Of a stretch of DNA of 41,092 bases, positions 1 through 10,375 are shown piece by piece; the stretch's first letter is position 1, and every line of letters starts with the position of its first letter. This DNA is from Hydnum rufescens UP504 (Eukaryota > Basidiomycota > Agaricomycetes > Cantharellales > Hydnaceae), in the NCBI GenBank assembly GCA_014904985.1, contig MU129026.1:15964-57055 (forward strand), written 5' to 3'. The position numbers and the translations under genes were made by a program. The notes under the pieces are model-generated. The model did no database searches and was not told where the DNA came from. It worked only from the letters and a program-made list of their open reading frames with translations.

Positions 1-288
1 CTGTGGGCTGTGGAGCCAGCACTCTAGGAGGATCCGGAAGGTTATGGAAGCTGGCAGAAGGCTCTGGAAGGCTGGTGGCTGTGTGCAGGAAATAGTATTT
101 ATAGCCCTTTGCAGTTGGGGGATCACCAGTTTTGATCTCTCAGGATTTCCACTGCAATAGGTGTGAGACTTGTGTGTCCCTTGTTGTGTGGTGTATACTC
201 AGGATTCCCACTGCAATAGCATGTGGTTAATTAATCTCTTTCCTCTTCTCTTTCTGTTTGTGGCTTCGACAGCAGTGTCGCCCTGACA
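1..288 (+). repeat. left inverted terminal repeat of the DIRS-like element
   Basis: It reads as the reverse complement of 8555-8838 with scattered substitutions and one small indel in a CT-rich run near 240. Shared landmarks are the CAGTGGGAATCCTGAG motif, TTAATTAA, and a TATAAAT box that points outward at each end. The repeat stops at CTGACA (283-288). Confidence 0.9.
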
Positions 289-416
289 CTCAGTCTCCCA
301 GTTAGATAATCAGTTGAGTGGCAGAGTCATGTGTTCTTGACCATACTCAATCCACTTGACTGGAACTCTTGCACATCAATCTTCCTCATCAGTTTGAATA
401 TAAATTTGCATTCATC

Positions 417-1703
417 ATGGTTTCCCCTGGCATCATCAATCCAGTCCAGAGTGGTTTGACTGCTGGTGCTGCTGATAGTGGGGTTGTGCCTAGTGATATG
501 ACCCCTAGTCATGTCATCCCAGGCTTGTCAAGCAGCCCCCTTAACCCTGGCAGTGCAGATCCAGCACAGGAGAGCAATGCAAAGAATGAGGCTTGAAAAC
601 TTTTTGCCTGGCTCCTCAAAGCAAAGAACGAGTGACTTGGATTCACAATGTCTCAGTCCAAGTTTGAGGCAGCCATTGCTGAAAACATGGTGGACTGGGA
701 AGCTACCAACACTGTAGGCAACAGAGGTGATAGCCAACCCAACCCAGGGGCTGGGGCCACTGAAAGCAACACTCCTCATGATCCAACTGCATCCCTCTCC
801 CCTTCCAGTACTGCCACCCTTCAGCCAGAGAGGAGCCTTGCTGGCTTACTGGCCAGTGGGGAATATGCAGCCCCTGACCTTGTGAGGCACATTCATGAAA
901 TGAAATATGCCCCCCTCCCCATGTTTTCCATTCATGAGATGCAAGAACACCATCTCTCTAACACCAACTATCCAACAAAGACTGAGATTGACATTTCAAC
1001 CAACAAGAAGAAGACTGTCATTGTTACAGACAGTTATGCCATCAAGGAACGGTCAATCACATGCGAGGATTTTGTGGAGTGCTACAAAGGCCTGACCTGG
1101 GTCTATGAAGAGGTCTTCCCTCCTGATGTCTTCAATGACTTCTGCGAATACCAGCATCGCTTGTTCCTCCATGAGTACTTCAATCGACCTGGTCTTTTCA
1201 GTGTCATATCTCGTTTTGATTCCTTTGTGTGACTGACATGGCTGCAGCCTCATGGGCATTTTGTGATGAGCAGTGACAGCACATTTGTGGTGCTAGAGAG
1301 GTTTGACAGAGAGGTACAGGATGAATGGGAGATGGAGACTCGCCAACAGCTGGCAGCTCTGGCCAAGGGTATCCCAGGCCCCAGTGCACAGGATACTCAT
1401 CTGGGGTACCACCATAGTGCATCCCCAGGGACCAAGTGGTTTTGATCAAGCAACAAGTGACCCCCCTCCTCTGCCTGTTGTGTCCTCTGTGGCCAAGAGG
1501 GGCACCTTGCCAATGTCTGTCCTGACCGATCCTCCAAATGCCGGTTCTGCAATGGCAACCTCACAATCAAGGCAGATAATCAGCATGTCTGCTTTGCATT
1601 CAACACCAGTAAGGGTTGTTGCAAGGGGCATGAGCACTACCATGTCTGTTCAGTCTGTCTCTCCCAAGCATATGGGGCCCAAGTTTGTTCCCATGCCCAG
1701 TGA
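417..1703 (+). pseudogene. gag-like protein with zinc knuckle, broken
   Basis: One reading frame runs from an ATG at 417 (or 369) to a TGA at 1701 and is interrupted only by TGA codons at 594, 633, 1230, 1443 and 1458. The middle part (648-1230) is an uninterrupted 194-codon segment. Near the C-terminus, 1479-1520 encodes a perfect CCHC zinc knuckle (C-x2-C-x4-H-x4-C, reading CVLCGQEGHLANVC), followed by a second Cys/His-rich segment. This is the nucleocapsid-type layout expected for a retroelement gag that packages RNA. The RT frame begins just downstream in another frame, so expression may have used frameshifting or a separate start. The TGA codons fit mutated arginine CGA codons. Gag identity rests on position and the knuckle, since the N-terminal part has no motif I recognise. 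Confidence 0.72.
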
Positions 1704-2151
1704 GTTTGCCTGGACCCCATTGCTGGCAGCTGCCTTTGCCTCTGCAATGGCTGCTGCAAATGTGGCTGCTCACTATCCTTCCCTTGCCCACAATATCATT
1801 CATGGCTTCCCCATTGGCTTGGACATGCCCACAATCACCAGCACTTTCCTTCCTCCCAATCATTATTCCACTTCTGAGGAAGACTCCATTATACAAGCTA
1901 AGCTTGCCAAGGAGGTCACCCTGGGTCACATGTCAGGCCCAGTTACAGTCCAGCAAGCTGAGCACTTCTATGGTGGCCCTTTCCGCACTGCTCCTCTGGC
2001 ATTGGTCCCAAAGCCTGGTGATGGCCCAGACTGGTGGCAGATGGTTCAGAACCTATCCTTTTGCGATCCCTTTGGCATGTCTGTGAATGACTTCATTGAC
2101 TCAGATGATTTCCTCACCTCATGGGGTACAGCCCAGATCATGGCTGATTGG

Positions 2152-2512
2152 GTGAGTACTGTTTCCTAATCTCTCAGCCTTCCCCTTTAGCATCCTGTCA
2201 TGAGGTTCTGTGCTAGCCATTGGTGCACTACCTTGATGTTAGCCATTGAGTGCATCTTTGTCTCCAGTGTTAGCCATTGGTGCACTGTGTTGGTGTTAGC
2301 CCTTGGCACACTGTGTGGGTGTTAGCCATTGGTGCACCATGTGGGTGTTAGCCATTGTGTGCATCATTGCCTAAGGTGTTAGCCATTGGCGCACTGTGTG
2401 GGTGTTAGCTATTGGTACACCCCACCAGGCATACAAGACCCATCAGGATGCTTCCTTGACTGAAAGGATTATTTGTGCCAGATAATGATGACTTACTTGG
2501 CTCCCTCTTTAG
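2152..2512 (+). other. intron inside the reverse-transcriptase gene
   Basis: Begins GTGAGT and ends CTCTTTAG. Removing it joins TGG (2149-2151) to GTT (2513) in phase 0, and restores a continuous RT sequence from the QMVQNLSF block to motif A. At 361 bp it is long for a fungal intron because it contains the minisatellite at 2209-2421. Introns are known in DIRS-group elements and are otherwise rare in retrotransposons. Confidence 0.75.
2209..2421 (+). repeat. minisatellite, about 8 copies of a 25-37 bp unit
   Basis: Eight imperfect head-to-tail copies of GTGTTAGCCATTGGTGCAC separated by short GT-rich spacers (for example CTGTGTGGGT). It lies wholly inside the intron of the RT gene, so copy-number changes would not alter the protein. 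Confidence 0.88.
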
Positions 2513-3880
2513 GTTGCATCTGCCCCTCCTGGTGCAGAAGCAGCACAGATTGATTGTGCAGCTGCATATTGTCAGATGCCTGTTCTGCCTGCCCACAAGC
2601 CTTTCTTGGCAGTTCTCACAGATAGTGGGATCTACATGGACCACTTCAACCCCTTTGGCCTCTCTTCTGCAGCTGGTACTCTTGGGGTGGCCACTGATGC
2701 CACAGTTGACATTGTCAAGGCTGCTCTTGGTGTCACATTCTTCATCAAGTGGGTCAATGACCTTCTCCCAACCCATACTCCCTCAAAGGAGCTCTCCCCT
2801 CAGTCCTACCAGTACAAGTATACTCTGGATGACATCCTTCACCTCATCACATCCCTTGGTTGGTTGGTCAATGACATCAAGACCCAACAGTTTTCAACTT
2901 CAGTGGTGTATGTTGGATTTGCATGGGATATCACCCTAAAGTGTGTATCTGTCCCAGAGAAGAAGTGGCTCAAACATCTGGCCAAGCTTGCCCAAGTAAT
3001 GCTCACCATTGATGCATCATCATGATCCCAGCTTGCACCTCTGGTCAACTTGCAAGGGTCCCTTTCACACCTCTGTTTCATATATCATGAAGGTTGTTCA
3101 TGGATGCCTTCCCTTCACCAGTTCATTGCCTCTTTCCATGACAATCCATTCATTCACTGCTTTCCCCCCCCTCACTTGCTCTCTGATCTCCAGTGGTGGC
3201 ACATCACCTTGGAAGATCCTTCTTACTATTGATCCATCAATTTTCGGCCCCTAGTGGACCTCAGCATCTCAGTTGATGCTTCCTCCTCATGGGGAATTGG
3301 TCTGTTGGTAGGACCACTCTGGTGAGCTTGGCATCTGCTCCTGGGGTGGGATGCCCATGGCTGTCATATTGGCTGGGCTGAGAGCATTGCATTAGAGTTT
3401 GCAGTGATGGAGATTGCTTCTCGGGGCTTCTGTGATGTCTGTGTGCTGGTCCACAGTGACAACCAAGGCTCAATAGGCCAGTTCCTTCATGGTTGTAGTC
3501 AGAATATCTTCATCAATGAGTCCATTAACTGCATGTCTGCCATTACATGGCAGGCCAATTTTGACATTGTGCCTGAGTATGTTGAATCCTACAGGAATCT
3601 TGCTGATGCAGCCTCACATGGGGTGCTGCCACCTGATTCCCTGCACCTCCCTCACATCTTCTGCATGCCAGAAGTTTTATCCCCTTTTATCCAAGATGTT
3701 TAATGTCAAGAAGAAAGTGCCAGCTCCTTCTGGCGCCTCTGCAAACCAAGACAGTCCTATGGCCCAGCTGACCACTATGCCTGATGAACTGTGCCCATGA
3801 CTTGCTTTGCAGCCCAAAGGTCAAAAACCATGGACAACAGCTCCTCCCTTAACCCCCATCCCTACTGACCCCATGTCCAA

Positions 3881-4935
3881 GGGCAAGATCACATTGCCTT
3901 TTGGACCTCTCCTGCAGCTTGTGCTCATCGCCAGGCTCTTTTCTCATCAGCAGCTCTTGCTGACAGAGCCTCACTGGAATCCTTGCTTGAGAACTCTCTC
4001 TCCCCCCAGACCCTTTCCACCTATGGGTCTGGCCTTGCACACTGGAAATCATGGTGTGATAGCCAGGGCATTCCAGAAGATGACCACTTGCCTGCCCCTT
4101 CCCACACTCTTGCCCTCTTTCTTGCCTCCATTTCCACTTCTAGCACATCAAAAATCAACAATGCCATGAGTGCATTGCATCATTGGCATGAAATTAATGG
4201 CCAGATATGGCATGGCAATGACCCTTTTCTTCTCAAAGTCTGCCATGCAGCCACTTCCTCACTTCCCTCTTCTCCCTCCCTGCCCCCCAGGCCACCTGTC
4301 TTGCCAGTGCATCTCCTTGCCCTATGGAATCACTTGGACTTCAACAATACCTTTGATTCTGCAGTGTTTGCAGTTGCCACATGTGCCTTCTGGGGGGTCT
4401 GTCACCTGGGTGAGCTCACAGTGCCCAGTGTAACATCCTTTGATGCCATGATCCATGTCTCCCAGGCTCCTGGTGTCACATTTCTGGCTTCTGGCCCAAC
4501 CACCACATGCTCTGCAAAGTTCCATGTTCCCTGGACCAAGACCACAAAGTTTCTTGGGCTGACATCTGCATTACTGCCATATCCCATGGCAGCTGCCCTG
4601 TCTTGGCCATGGAACATCATTTGCTTTCCAATGCAGGTTTGCCCCCATCAGCCCACCTTTTTGCATACAGAACTACTTCAGGGTGTCTCCCCATGACAAA
4701 GATGACTTTCAATGCATGGTGTGCTGAAGTTTTCATACATGCTGGACTCCCTGCTGTATATGGCCACAGTTTCTGGATTGGTGGTGCAACTGAGCACCTT
4801 CAGCACAGCCTTTCTATTGACCTGCTCAAAATCCAGGGGTGTTGGAAGTCAGATGCTTTTGAGCATTACTTATGGAGGACAGATGAAGTGTTATCCAAGG
4901 GTATCTCAGACCTGGATGGGCACAGGAATGGGTGA
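3881..4935 (+). pseudogene. tyrosine recombinase, catalytically mutated
   Basis: The N-terminal SAM-like core-binding part (TLSTYGSGLAHWKSWC near 4010, then INNAMSALHHWHEING) is followed by the catalytic domain. The family signature around the first catalytic arginine normally reads RxGEL; here it is HLGEL, with CAC at 4403-4405. The HxxR box near the C-terminus reads GHSFWIGGAT, with TGG at 4774-4776 in place of an arginine codon. The likely tyrosine nucleophile is in FEHYLWR (TAT/TAC codon 4867-4869). A third substitution, FHVPWTKTT near 4530, is also Arg to Trp. A frameshift lies close to 4550. Both arginine losses are single CpG transitions (CGC to CAC, CGG to TGG). The enzyme would have integrated a circular cDNA; this copy should be dead. 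Confidence 0.82.
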
Positions 4936-6981
4936 CTTGTCAATATCCATATGATTCTCTTTCCTTTTTTTTTGGACTTTGGCCTTGTCTGTATTTGTGT
5001 TATGTGGACATTCCCCTCAAATTATCAGCTTCCATGTTGCCTGTTGCTAGGTGGGTTTGTCAGGTCTACATGACTTGGTTGCACCTTTGGCTGCAATTGG
5101 GTCTTTCAGTTGTGTAGCCTACATCCCACACTCCAAGGCTCCAGGCCATTCAACCTGGTTCCTTCAACCCACCTAGCTGTGACCACAAGCAAGAGATTAT
5201 CTAACCCAGTGCTATCTTTAGTATAGCCCCAGCACATGAAGGAGTAATATACAGGTATCCTGGAACAGGAAGGGATCCTCAGATGTGATCTGACTCTTTG
5301 GAAATTGACATAACCCAAAAGTGAAACAAATGTGAGACAGCTTGCAATGGTTACTACAGTCTTTGACCGGTCACTGAACTCTACCAGTCACTGAATCACC
5401 TCAATTATCTCCGCCATTTCAAGTTGTAGCAGCTTGATTGTGGGCTCTATTTGATCACACTGATGGGAACTTTCACTGTACCAAATTTGGTGTCAATATG
5501 TTCAGCTGTTGTTGCATAACATGGGGAAGAGTGCAATTTTGTAAAATGTCTGAAATCTGCACCAGCCCCCACAGCACCACACAAAGACCCATCCAGTGAT
5601 TTTACATGCAATCCTACATTAGAAATACAACTAGATAAGGATCTTAAGAGGTCTAGCTCCAGAGCCAATTTAGTCAACTGCTCTCTGCATCACTGGGAGG
5701 GGTTGCGGAAGCAAATTGGAGACCCAGCAGGACTTTCACCACTTCAGATATGCACTACAGGGCTTAGAATACTTCAAAAAGCATCAGAATATGCATGGAA
5801 TCACATTTTAATTACATGCCAATAGACATGATAAAAAAACAGCCTCATCCAATCACTCCAGGAAAAGTGCTTCAGTGACTGGTTGAGTTATAAAACAAAC
5901 ATCAAAATGGTGCAACATAACATCTCCCCCAATATTGTTCAGACTGCTCTGAAATTGTATACATGGGTAGATGGGATATCCTCCTACTAGATAGTAGACA
6001 AAAACAACCAAAAAACAATATTGTGCTGGCAGCAGCAAGGTTCTGGGAAATTTGATTCAGTGACTGGTCAAAGACTGTATGGGGCTCAGTTAGTTCAAAC
6101 AATCCACCCTTCCTCACCACTGGAGTTGAATTCAAAGCTCCAAATGGGAAATGAATGGAAGAGCATAAGGTGTCCATGTAGACATTGCATGCAATGTGGG
6201 AGAAAACCATCTGGCCTGACTCAGAATACAAGCACCTGGGAGAAACTCTATCTTCAAGCATGAACAACTAGTATAGAAGAAGGGTTGGGAGCTCTAATGA
6301 CTGTCAAATCAAAATCTGGTTTAGCCAGGCATGGATGGGAGACTGTATTTCTGTTGTTATTCAACAGGCTGGTTTGCTTTGATGGTTGATCACTCTCTGA
6401 CAAGATGGTGTGAGGTTCTGTGGAGGACTGAATGATGATATGGACTAGCTGTAGTCAATGATGTATTGTGGATGCTTATAGTAAGGCTTATATGTTGTGT
6501 TCAATCATTTACTGATATTTGTATGCCATTGTTTACATCTTCCTGTTCAAAATGTGGATATCTAAGACGGTTCTTGACTGGTTAGTGCTTGGTTAGTTTG
6601 TTCACCTTGGACCACTGCACATCGGGACCTTCTTAGGTACCAAATCCCAGGCATTTTTTGGTACCTCACTAGGTCCTCCTGGCCATGGGGCCCAATTGGG
6701 CCATTCACCCAGTGGCCACCAAACCAAATTGGGGCCCAAGTCTCTGGACTTCATGCCTCCAGCATGCACTCACCAGCCTATACAACTTATCACAAGAGTA
6801 GACTTATAGCATTAAGCAGGCAGAAGAATCAAAGTTAACTATTCTTGCAAGAAGCATGGCACTAAGTTAAGACTGTCCAAATGGCATAGATAATGACAGT
6901 GAAGAGACTGCAATCATAGAATGTGGAAGAAGGCTGAGAATATATGGAGGGCAGCTCCACCTAATGCACCCTCAAAATAGT

Positions 6982-7027
6982 ACCTCTTAGGTGGTTTGAG
7001 TTTGCATCTGCAAACCACCTAAGAGGT
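6982..7027. repeat. perfect 17-bp hairpin
   Basis: ACCTCTTAGGTGGTTTG (6982-6998) is exactly complementary to 7011-7027 across a 12-nt loop. CATGTCTAA occurs twice shortly after (near 7042 and 7104). This could be one end of a small inverted-repeat element, but I could not find a partner or target duplication. Confidence 0.85.
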
Positions 7028-7416
7028 GTTCTGAGTATAGGCATGTCTAAGACACACCTGAGGGGTATTTTTGGGGAATTTTTTTTTAAAGTTCACTATA
7101 TAGACATGTCTAAAATAGAATTTTGGGGAACCCCAAGCTATATACATCATATGGATTATGTAGTCAAGGCATCAATCCCAACACAGAGATCAGATCTCCA
7201 TCAGAACAGAGAAAAATTCCATCAGCAGTGAATGAAAAAAAGGAGTGGGGGGGGGTTACCTAAGGGATACCCAGGCAGCAATGAATGAATGGAGGGTGTG
7301 AACCTGATGGGTGAAAATGGGATACAACAGCATCACAGTGCACAGATTGTGGATTCTGGGTATGGGTATGGGTTATGGTTATGGTTGCAGGTATGGGTAG
7401 GATGCCTAGGTTTGGT

Positions 7417-7615
7417 TCCATTCAGGTCAGGTTCAGGTTTAAACCTGAAACCTGACATACAGGAGAAGCAAAACATTTTAGTAAGTACTACAGAGTATCT
7501 GGACCATCTGCTTGACTCTCTGCCTTGACCACTTCCTTTGCATCCCATTTCATCCACATCTCATTCATACCCCCTCTTCCACATCAATTTTCTGCTTACA
7601 CATATTCAGGGATGG
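7417..7615 (+). repeat. dispersed repeat, copy 1 (second copy 10112-10335)
   Basis: Both copies run from TCCATTCAGGTCAGGTTCAGG, through an AAGCCTGAAACCTGA-like palindrome, a GGAGAAGC.AACATTTT segment and ATCTGGACC/ATCTAGACC, to CTGCTYACACAT. The order is the same throughout with moderate divergence and small indels. I do not recognise the family. Confidence 0.78.
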
Positions 7616-7875
7616 CATTAGCTACCTGAATTGGGTCATGTGACCCTAGACTGAGTAACAATAATCTGCTACAAATATCCAGATTTGATCCCAGAGTCAT
7701 GTGACCTATAACCTGCACAAATTACCACATTAGATTCCAGGGTCATGGGACTGTTGACTCTGAAACAGGGCTGTGTGCAAATTGCTAGGTTTACTTCCAG
7801 AATTGAATGTATGGAATGATGATGATGATGATATGAACAAGGGTGAAAGTACATAAACTGGAAGCTACACTCTAC

Positions 7876-8025
7876 TGTTCAGGTTCAGATTTAAATCTGG
7901 GTTCAGACCCAGGTTTTGGATTCAGGGCCAGGGCAAAAACCTGAACCTGACCTGAAGAAAACCAAGTGAAACCTGACCCATTGGAACCAGACCTGGGTCT
8001 CAAGGTTTAACCCTGAACCTAGGCA
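7876..8025 (+). repeat. AACCTGA / TCAGGTT motif cluster
   Basis: Dense alternation of GGTTCAG and CCTGAACC words on both strands, including AACCTGAACCTGACCTG near 7940. It matches the motif content of 7417-7462 and 10038-10172. The words are self-complementary in pairs, so the stretch could fold into several alternative hairpins. Confidence 0.75.
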
Positions 8026-8269
8026 TCCATAGGTAAGGGCACAGGCACAAGTACAGGTACAGGTTATGGTCATGGGCTAGCCATGGTATGGTGTAAGCAA
8101 GGAGAATCAAAGAAATCCCTGCCACAGTCAACTCTATTAGATAAAGGACAAAGGCGGGGACCACAGAATCAATTTGAGAGGATGAGGTTTGGATGGGCAA
8201 AGGTCTTTCCCACAAATTGTGAATTGCTGTAAGCAAGTGTTGCTCAAGCAATAAAAGAATAGGGGAAAA

Positions 8270-8545
8270 GCCTAGTGAGGCTTTAGCAACAGTTTTAGTG
8301 TGGAAATCACCCTTGAACCAGCAGCAATACTTCAGTTCTTCGGACTGGGAGAGGGGGAAGACAATGGAATTTTCAGCACAGTTCACTTAATATACAACCT
8401 AGAAATGACATGAAATATTTTGCAGAAACAGGGGGGCAATGAAAGTGCACAGAGAAAAAAGCAAAGTCAAAAGCTTCAAAACTGACAGAGATATTCAATC
8501 TGCAAATCAAAACAAGGAAGTAAAGCACAAAATGGCATTCCCTCC
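8270..8545 (+). repeat. dispersed repeat, copy 1 (second copy 36110-36390)
   Basis: Shared blocks in the same order are GAAATCACCC..ACCAGCAGC, ACYTAATATACAA, CACACAGAGAAAAA-like, and CTTCAAAACTGAYRGAGA followed by ATTC. The copy here lies immediately inside the right inverted repeat of the DIRS-like element. The other lies between a truncated LTR element and a decayed Gypsy element. Confidence 0.72.
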
Positions 8546-8554
8546 CTCCCCCTT

Positions 8555-8838
8555 TGTCAGGGCGACACTGCCATCAAAGCCACAAACAGAAAGAGGAAAG
8601 AGATTAATTAACCACATGCTATCGCAGTGGGAATCCTGAGTATACACCACACAACAAGGGACACACAAGTCTTGCACCTATTGCAGTGGGAATCCTGAGA
8701 GATCAAAACTGGTGATCCCCCAACTGCGAAGGGCTATAAATACTATTTCCTGCACACAGCCACCAGCCTTCCAGAGCCTTCCACCAGCTTCCATAACCTT
8801 CTGGATCCTCCTAGAGTGCCGGCTCCACAGCCCATCAG
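8555..8838 (-). repeat. right inverted terminal repeat of the DIRS-like element
   Basis: Reverse complement of 1-288. It begins TGTCAGGGCGACAC and ends near CTCCACAGCCCATCAG. Its TATAAATACT box (near 8737) is preceded by GAAGGGC as in the left copy. Confidence 0.9.
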
Positions 8839-9619
8839 TCAGCCTCCACAGCCACCATCACTAAGCCTCACTAAGCTGACGCAGCCATGTTATGAATCCT
8901 GTGCACACCTCCACATGGCTATGCCCCAACTTCCATATGTATCCCCTTAGCATATGTACTTCCAAGGCAGTGTATGCCTGGGTACTCCAAAGGTGTCCAA
9001 AGTGTTGAAGGACTGTAATGATGTGGATGGAGTACAGATTGGGACAGGTGATGTGGATTCAGGGACTGGGGGTAGAGGAGGAGGGGGAGTCTGGATTGGC
9101 AACTCCATGGACTCATGTGGGGAGCAAGGGAACAACAGGTACTGACAAGGGTGCCAATGCTGCCACTGGTTGACTACCCAGCCCATAGCCCGCTGGCCAA
9201 GGCCCAATAGAATGAGGGCAATAATAATAAGAGAAAGCAAATGTCAATTTGATCCTGACACCCTTGGACAGATTACCTTGAGGAATGGTGGAATGAGTTG
9301 TTCTGAATGTCCTCTCTGTCAGATATAAGACTACCAGACAATATTCAATATTTGAAAATTGGAAGGGAGAATGATGTTCTCCTGAGACATGAGGGGATTC
9401 ATATGTAGAACACCAAGTTCTTCATCATTCACAATTCCCTTAGTGGAGTTGGATAGGAATTTTCAATACCTTCCTAGGCTCACCATGATGGAATTGGATG
9501 AGAAATGACAAAGAAAATTGAAAAATACACCTTGAGAGTGCTGCAAAATAGCCCCTATTTGATGCAACCAATCTGCAGGTCAGAATAAAAGGCCTTGTAC
9601 CACTCATACTCTGGATTAT

Positions 9620-9692
9620 CATCAGGGCCATGCTGTGACAAGGGCACCACACAAACATAAACATGGATAGGTCTGGCTAAGTCCAGTGTAGA
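9620..9692 (+). repeat. fragment of the Gypsy LTR family seen at 22752
   Basis: CAGGGCCATGCTGYGACRAGRGCACCA, then AAACATAAACA and CTAAGTCC.GTGTA, aligns in order with the first ~75 bases of the LTR starting at 22752. Similarity fades after about 9692, so this is a scrap rather than a full solo LTR. In this copy the starting TGTCA is degraded to TATCA. Confidence 0.7.
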
Positions 9693-10037
9693 AGAGACAC
9701 TGGGTTTTATGTGTTTTGATTGTCAAAAGGGTTTTTCTCTCCTGCCAACATGGTTCTCAATGCAATGTGCTAGAAGATCATGCATTCTTAGCCTCTTGTG
9801 ATCTTGTTCTTGGATGAGGATTAACTCCAGACTCCTACCCAGTTGTTGATTAAGTAACTAATTTCTCTGAAGAATAGCCAAGGAGTCAAAACAGGCTTAA
9901 CTTAATCAATGACTGGCAAACTTTGTATTGTGGTTTGTTTCCTCATTTATACCATCCTCTATGAGCTCTGGAATTATGTAGTCAACAAAGCATTGGCTGA
10001 AATGACATATGACACATATATGGTTGCCACAGTCAGG

Positions 10038-10172
10038 TTTTGCCCAATTTGTGCAAAACCTAAACCTGACCAGGTCCCAAAATCACCCATGGGGACAAAG
10101 CCTGAACCTGACCTGAGGTTCAGTTCCATTCAGGTCAGGTTCAGGCTTAAACACAGTTTAAGCCTGAAACCT
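10038..10172 (+). repeat. AACCTGA / TCAGGTT motif cluster, second block
   Basis: Contains AAACCTAAACCTGACCAGG, GCCTGAACCTGACCTGAGG and a GGCTTAAACACAGTTTAAGCC near-palindrome. It is contiguous with the repeat copy at 10112-10335. Confidence 0.75.
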
Positions 10173-10335
10173 GAGGTATGGGAGAAGCCAACATTTTCAG
10201 GGGGTACTACAGAATATCTAGACCCTCTGCTCAAGGCTCTGCCTCTGCCACTCCCTTTATATCCTGCTTTAGATCCACATCTCCTTCCTGGCCCCCTTTC
10301 ACTTCAATTTACTGCTCACACATCTTCTGGAGATC
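10112..10335 (+). repeat. dispersed repeat, copy 2 (first copy 7417-7615)
   Basis: It is colinear with 7417-7615 and ends at CTGCTCACACATCTTC. One copy lies in the DIRS-like element and the other outside it, which shows independent insertion of the repeat or its spread by another element. Confidence 0.78.
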
Positions 10336-10375
10336 CCCAACTCTTACGTTTATGTAAGAGAGGGTTTTAGAGGGA

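Larger units (their letters stand above)
1690..3703 (+). pseudogene. reverse transcriptase-RNase H, broken
   Basis: Exon 1 runs to 2151 and exon 2 from 2513 in phase 0, across a GT..AG intron. The RT part shows the conserved QMVQNLSF segment, a motif A with its aspartate (AQIDCAAAY, just after the intron), and a catalytic-loop motif reading KWVNDLL at about 2747-2767. The expected second box is VDD, so the first catalytic aspartate is now asparagine (codon 2756-2758). The RNase H domain keeps its acidic positions: VDASSSWGIG near 3270, an ESIALEF glutamate near 3390, VHSDNQGS near 3450 and NLADAASHG near 3600. In-frame TGA stops occur at 3023, 3230 and 3323, each where this family has a basic or aligned residue. 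The protein copied element RNA into DNA; this copy cannot. Confidence 0.82.
4936..8554 (+). other. 3.6-kb stretch with no recognisable gene
   Basis: No open frame here resembles a known protein; the longest are short, low-complexity and not conserved in style. Contents I can support are a 17-bp perfect hairpin (6982-7027), a GGGGCCCAATTGGGCC-type palindromic patch near 6685-6740, a poly-G run near 7247, a GGTTATGGTTATG-type stretch near 7355-7400, AACCTGA-rich repeats, and a block repeated at 36110. It may be a graveyard of small non-autonomous insertions inside the DIRS-like element. Confidence 0.6.
1..8838 (+). mobile_element. DIRS-like tyrosine-recombinase retroelement, decayed
   Basis: The interval is bounded by inverted repeats of about 285 bp and contains, in order on the plus strand, a gag-like frame with a CCHC knuckle, a reverse transcriptase plus RNase H, and a tyrosine recombinase. 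That order, with inverted rather than direct long repeats and no DDE integrase, is the DIRS plan; these elements integrate through the recombinase instead of an integrase. I find no methyltransferase domain, which classical DIRS elements carry. A 3.6-kb stretch without a gene separates the recombinase from the right repeat, so secondary insertions are likely. All coding parts are broken by TGA stops and frameshifts and the catalytic residues are mutated, so this copy should be inactive. The left end coincides with the window edge and may extend further. Confidence 0.8.
8839..10375. other. non-coding stretch between elements
   Basis: No convincing gene. The frames at 8947-9240 and 9440-9664 are short and unlike known proteins. 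The stretch holds an LTR fragment (9620-9692) and the second copies of the AACCTGA-type repeats (10038-10335). Confidence 0.6.

Noticed and set aside
7802..7835. GATGATGATGATGAT run as a possible CRISPR or regulatory repeat
   Set aside because: It is a simple trinucleotide microsatellite; there are no spacers and the genome is fungal.
1..8838. Interpretation as a Crypton or a cut-and-paste DNA transposon because of the inverted repeats
   Set aside because: A gag knuckle, RT motifs and RNase H acidic residues are present, and no DDE transposase is seen.
8947..9240. 97-codon Pro/Ser-rich minus-strand frame
   Set aside because: Its opposite strand is equally open (8954-9145), composition is low-complexity and no motif is present.
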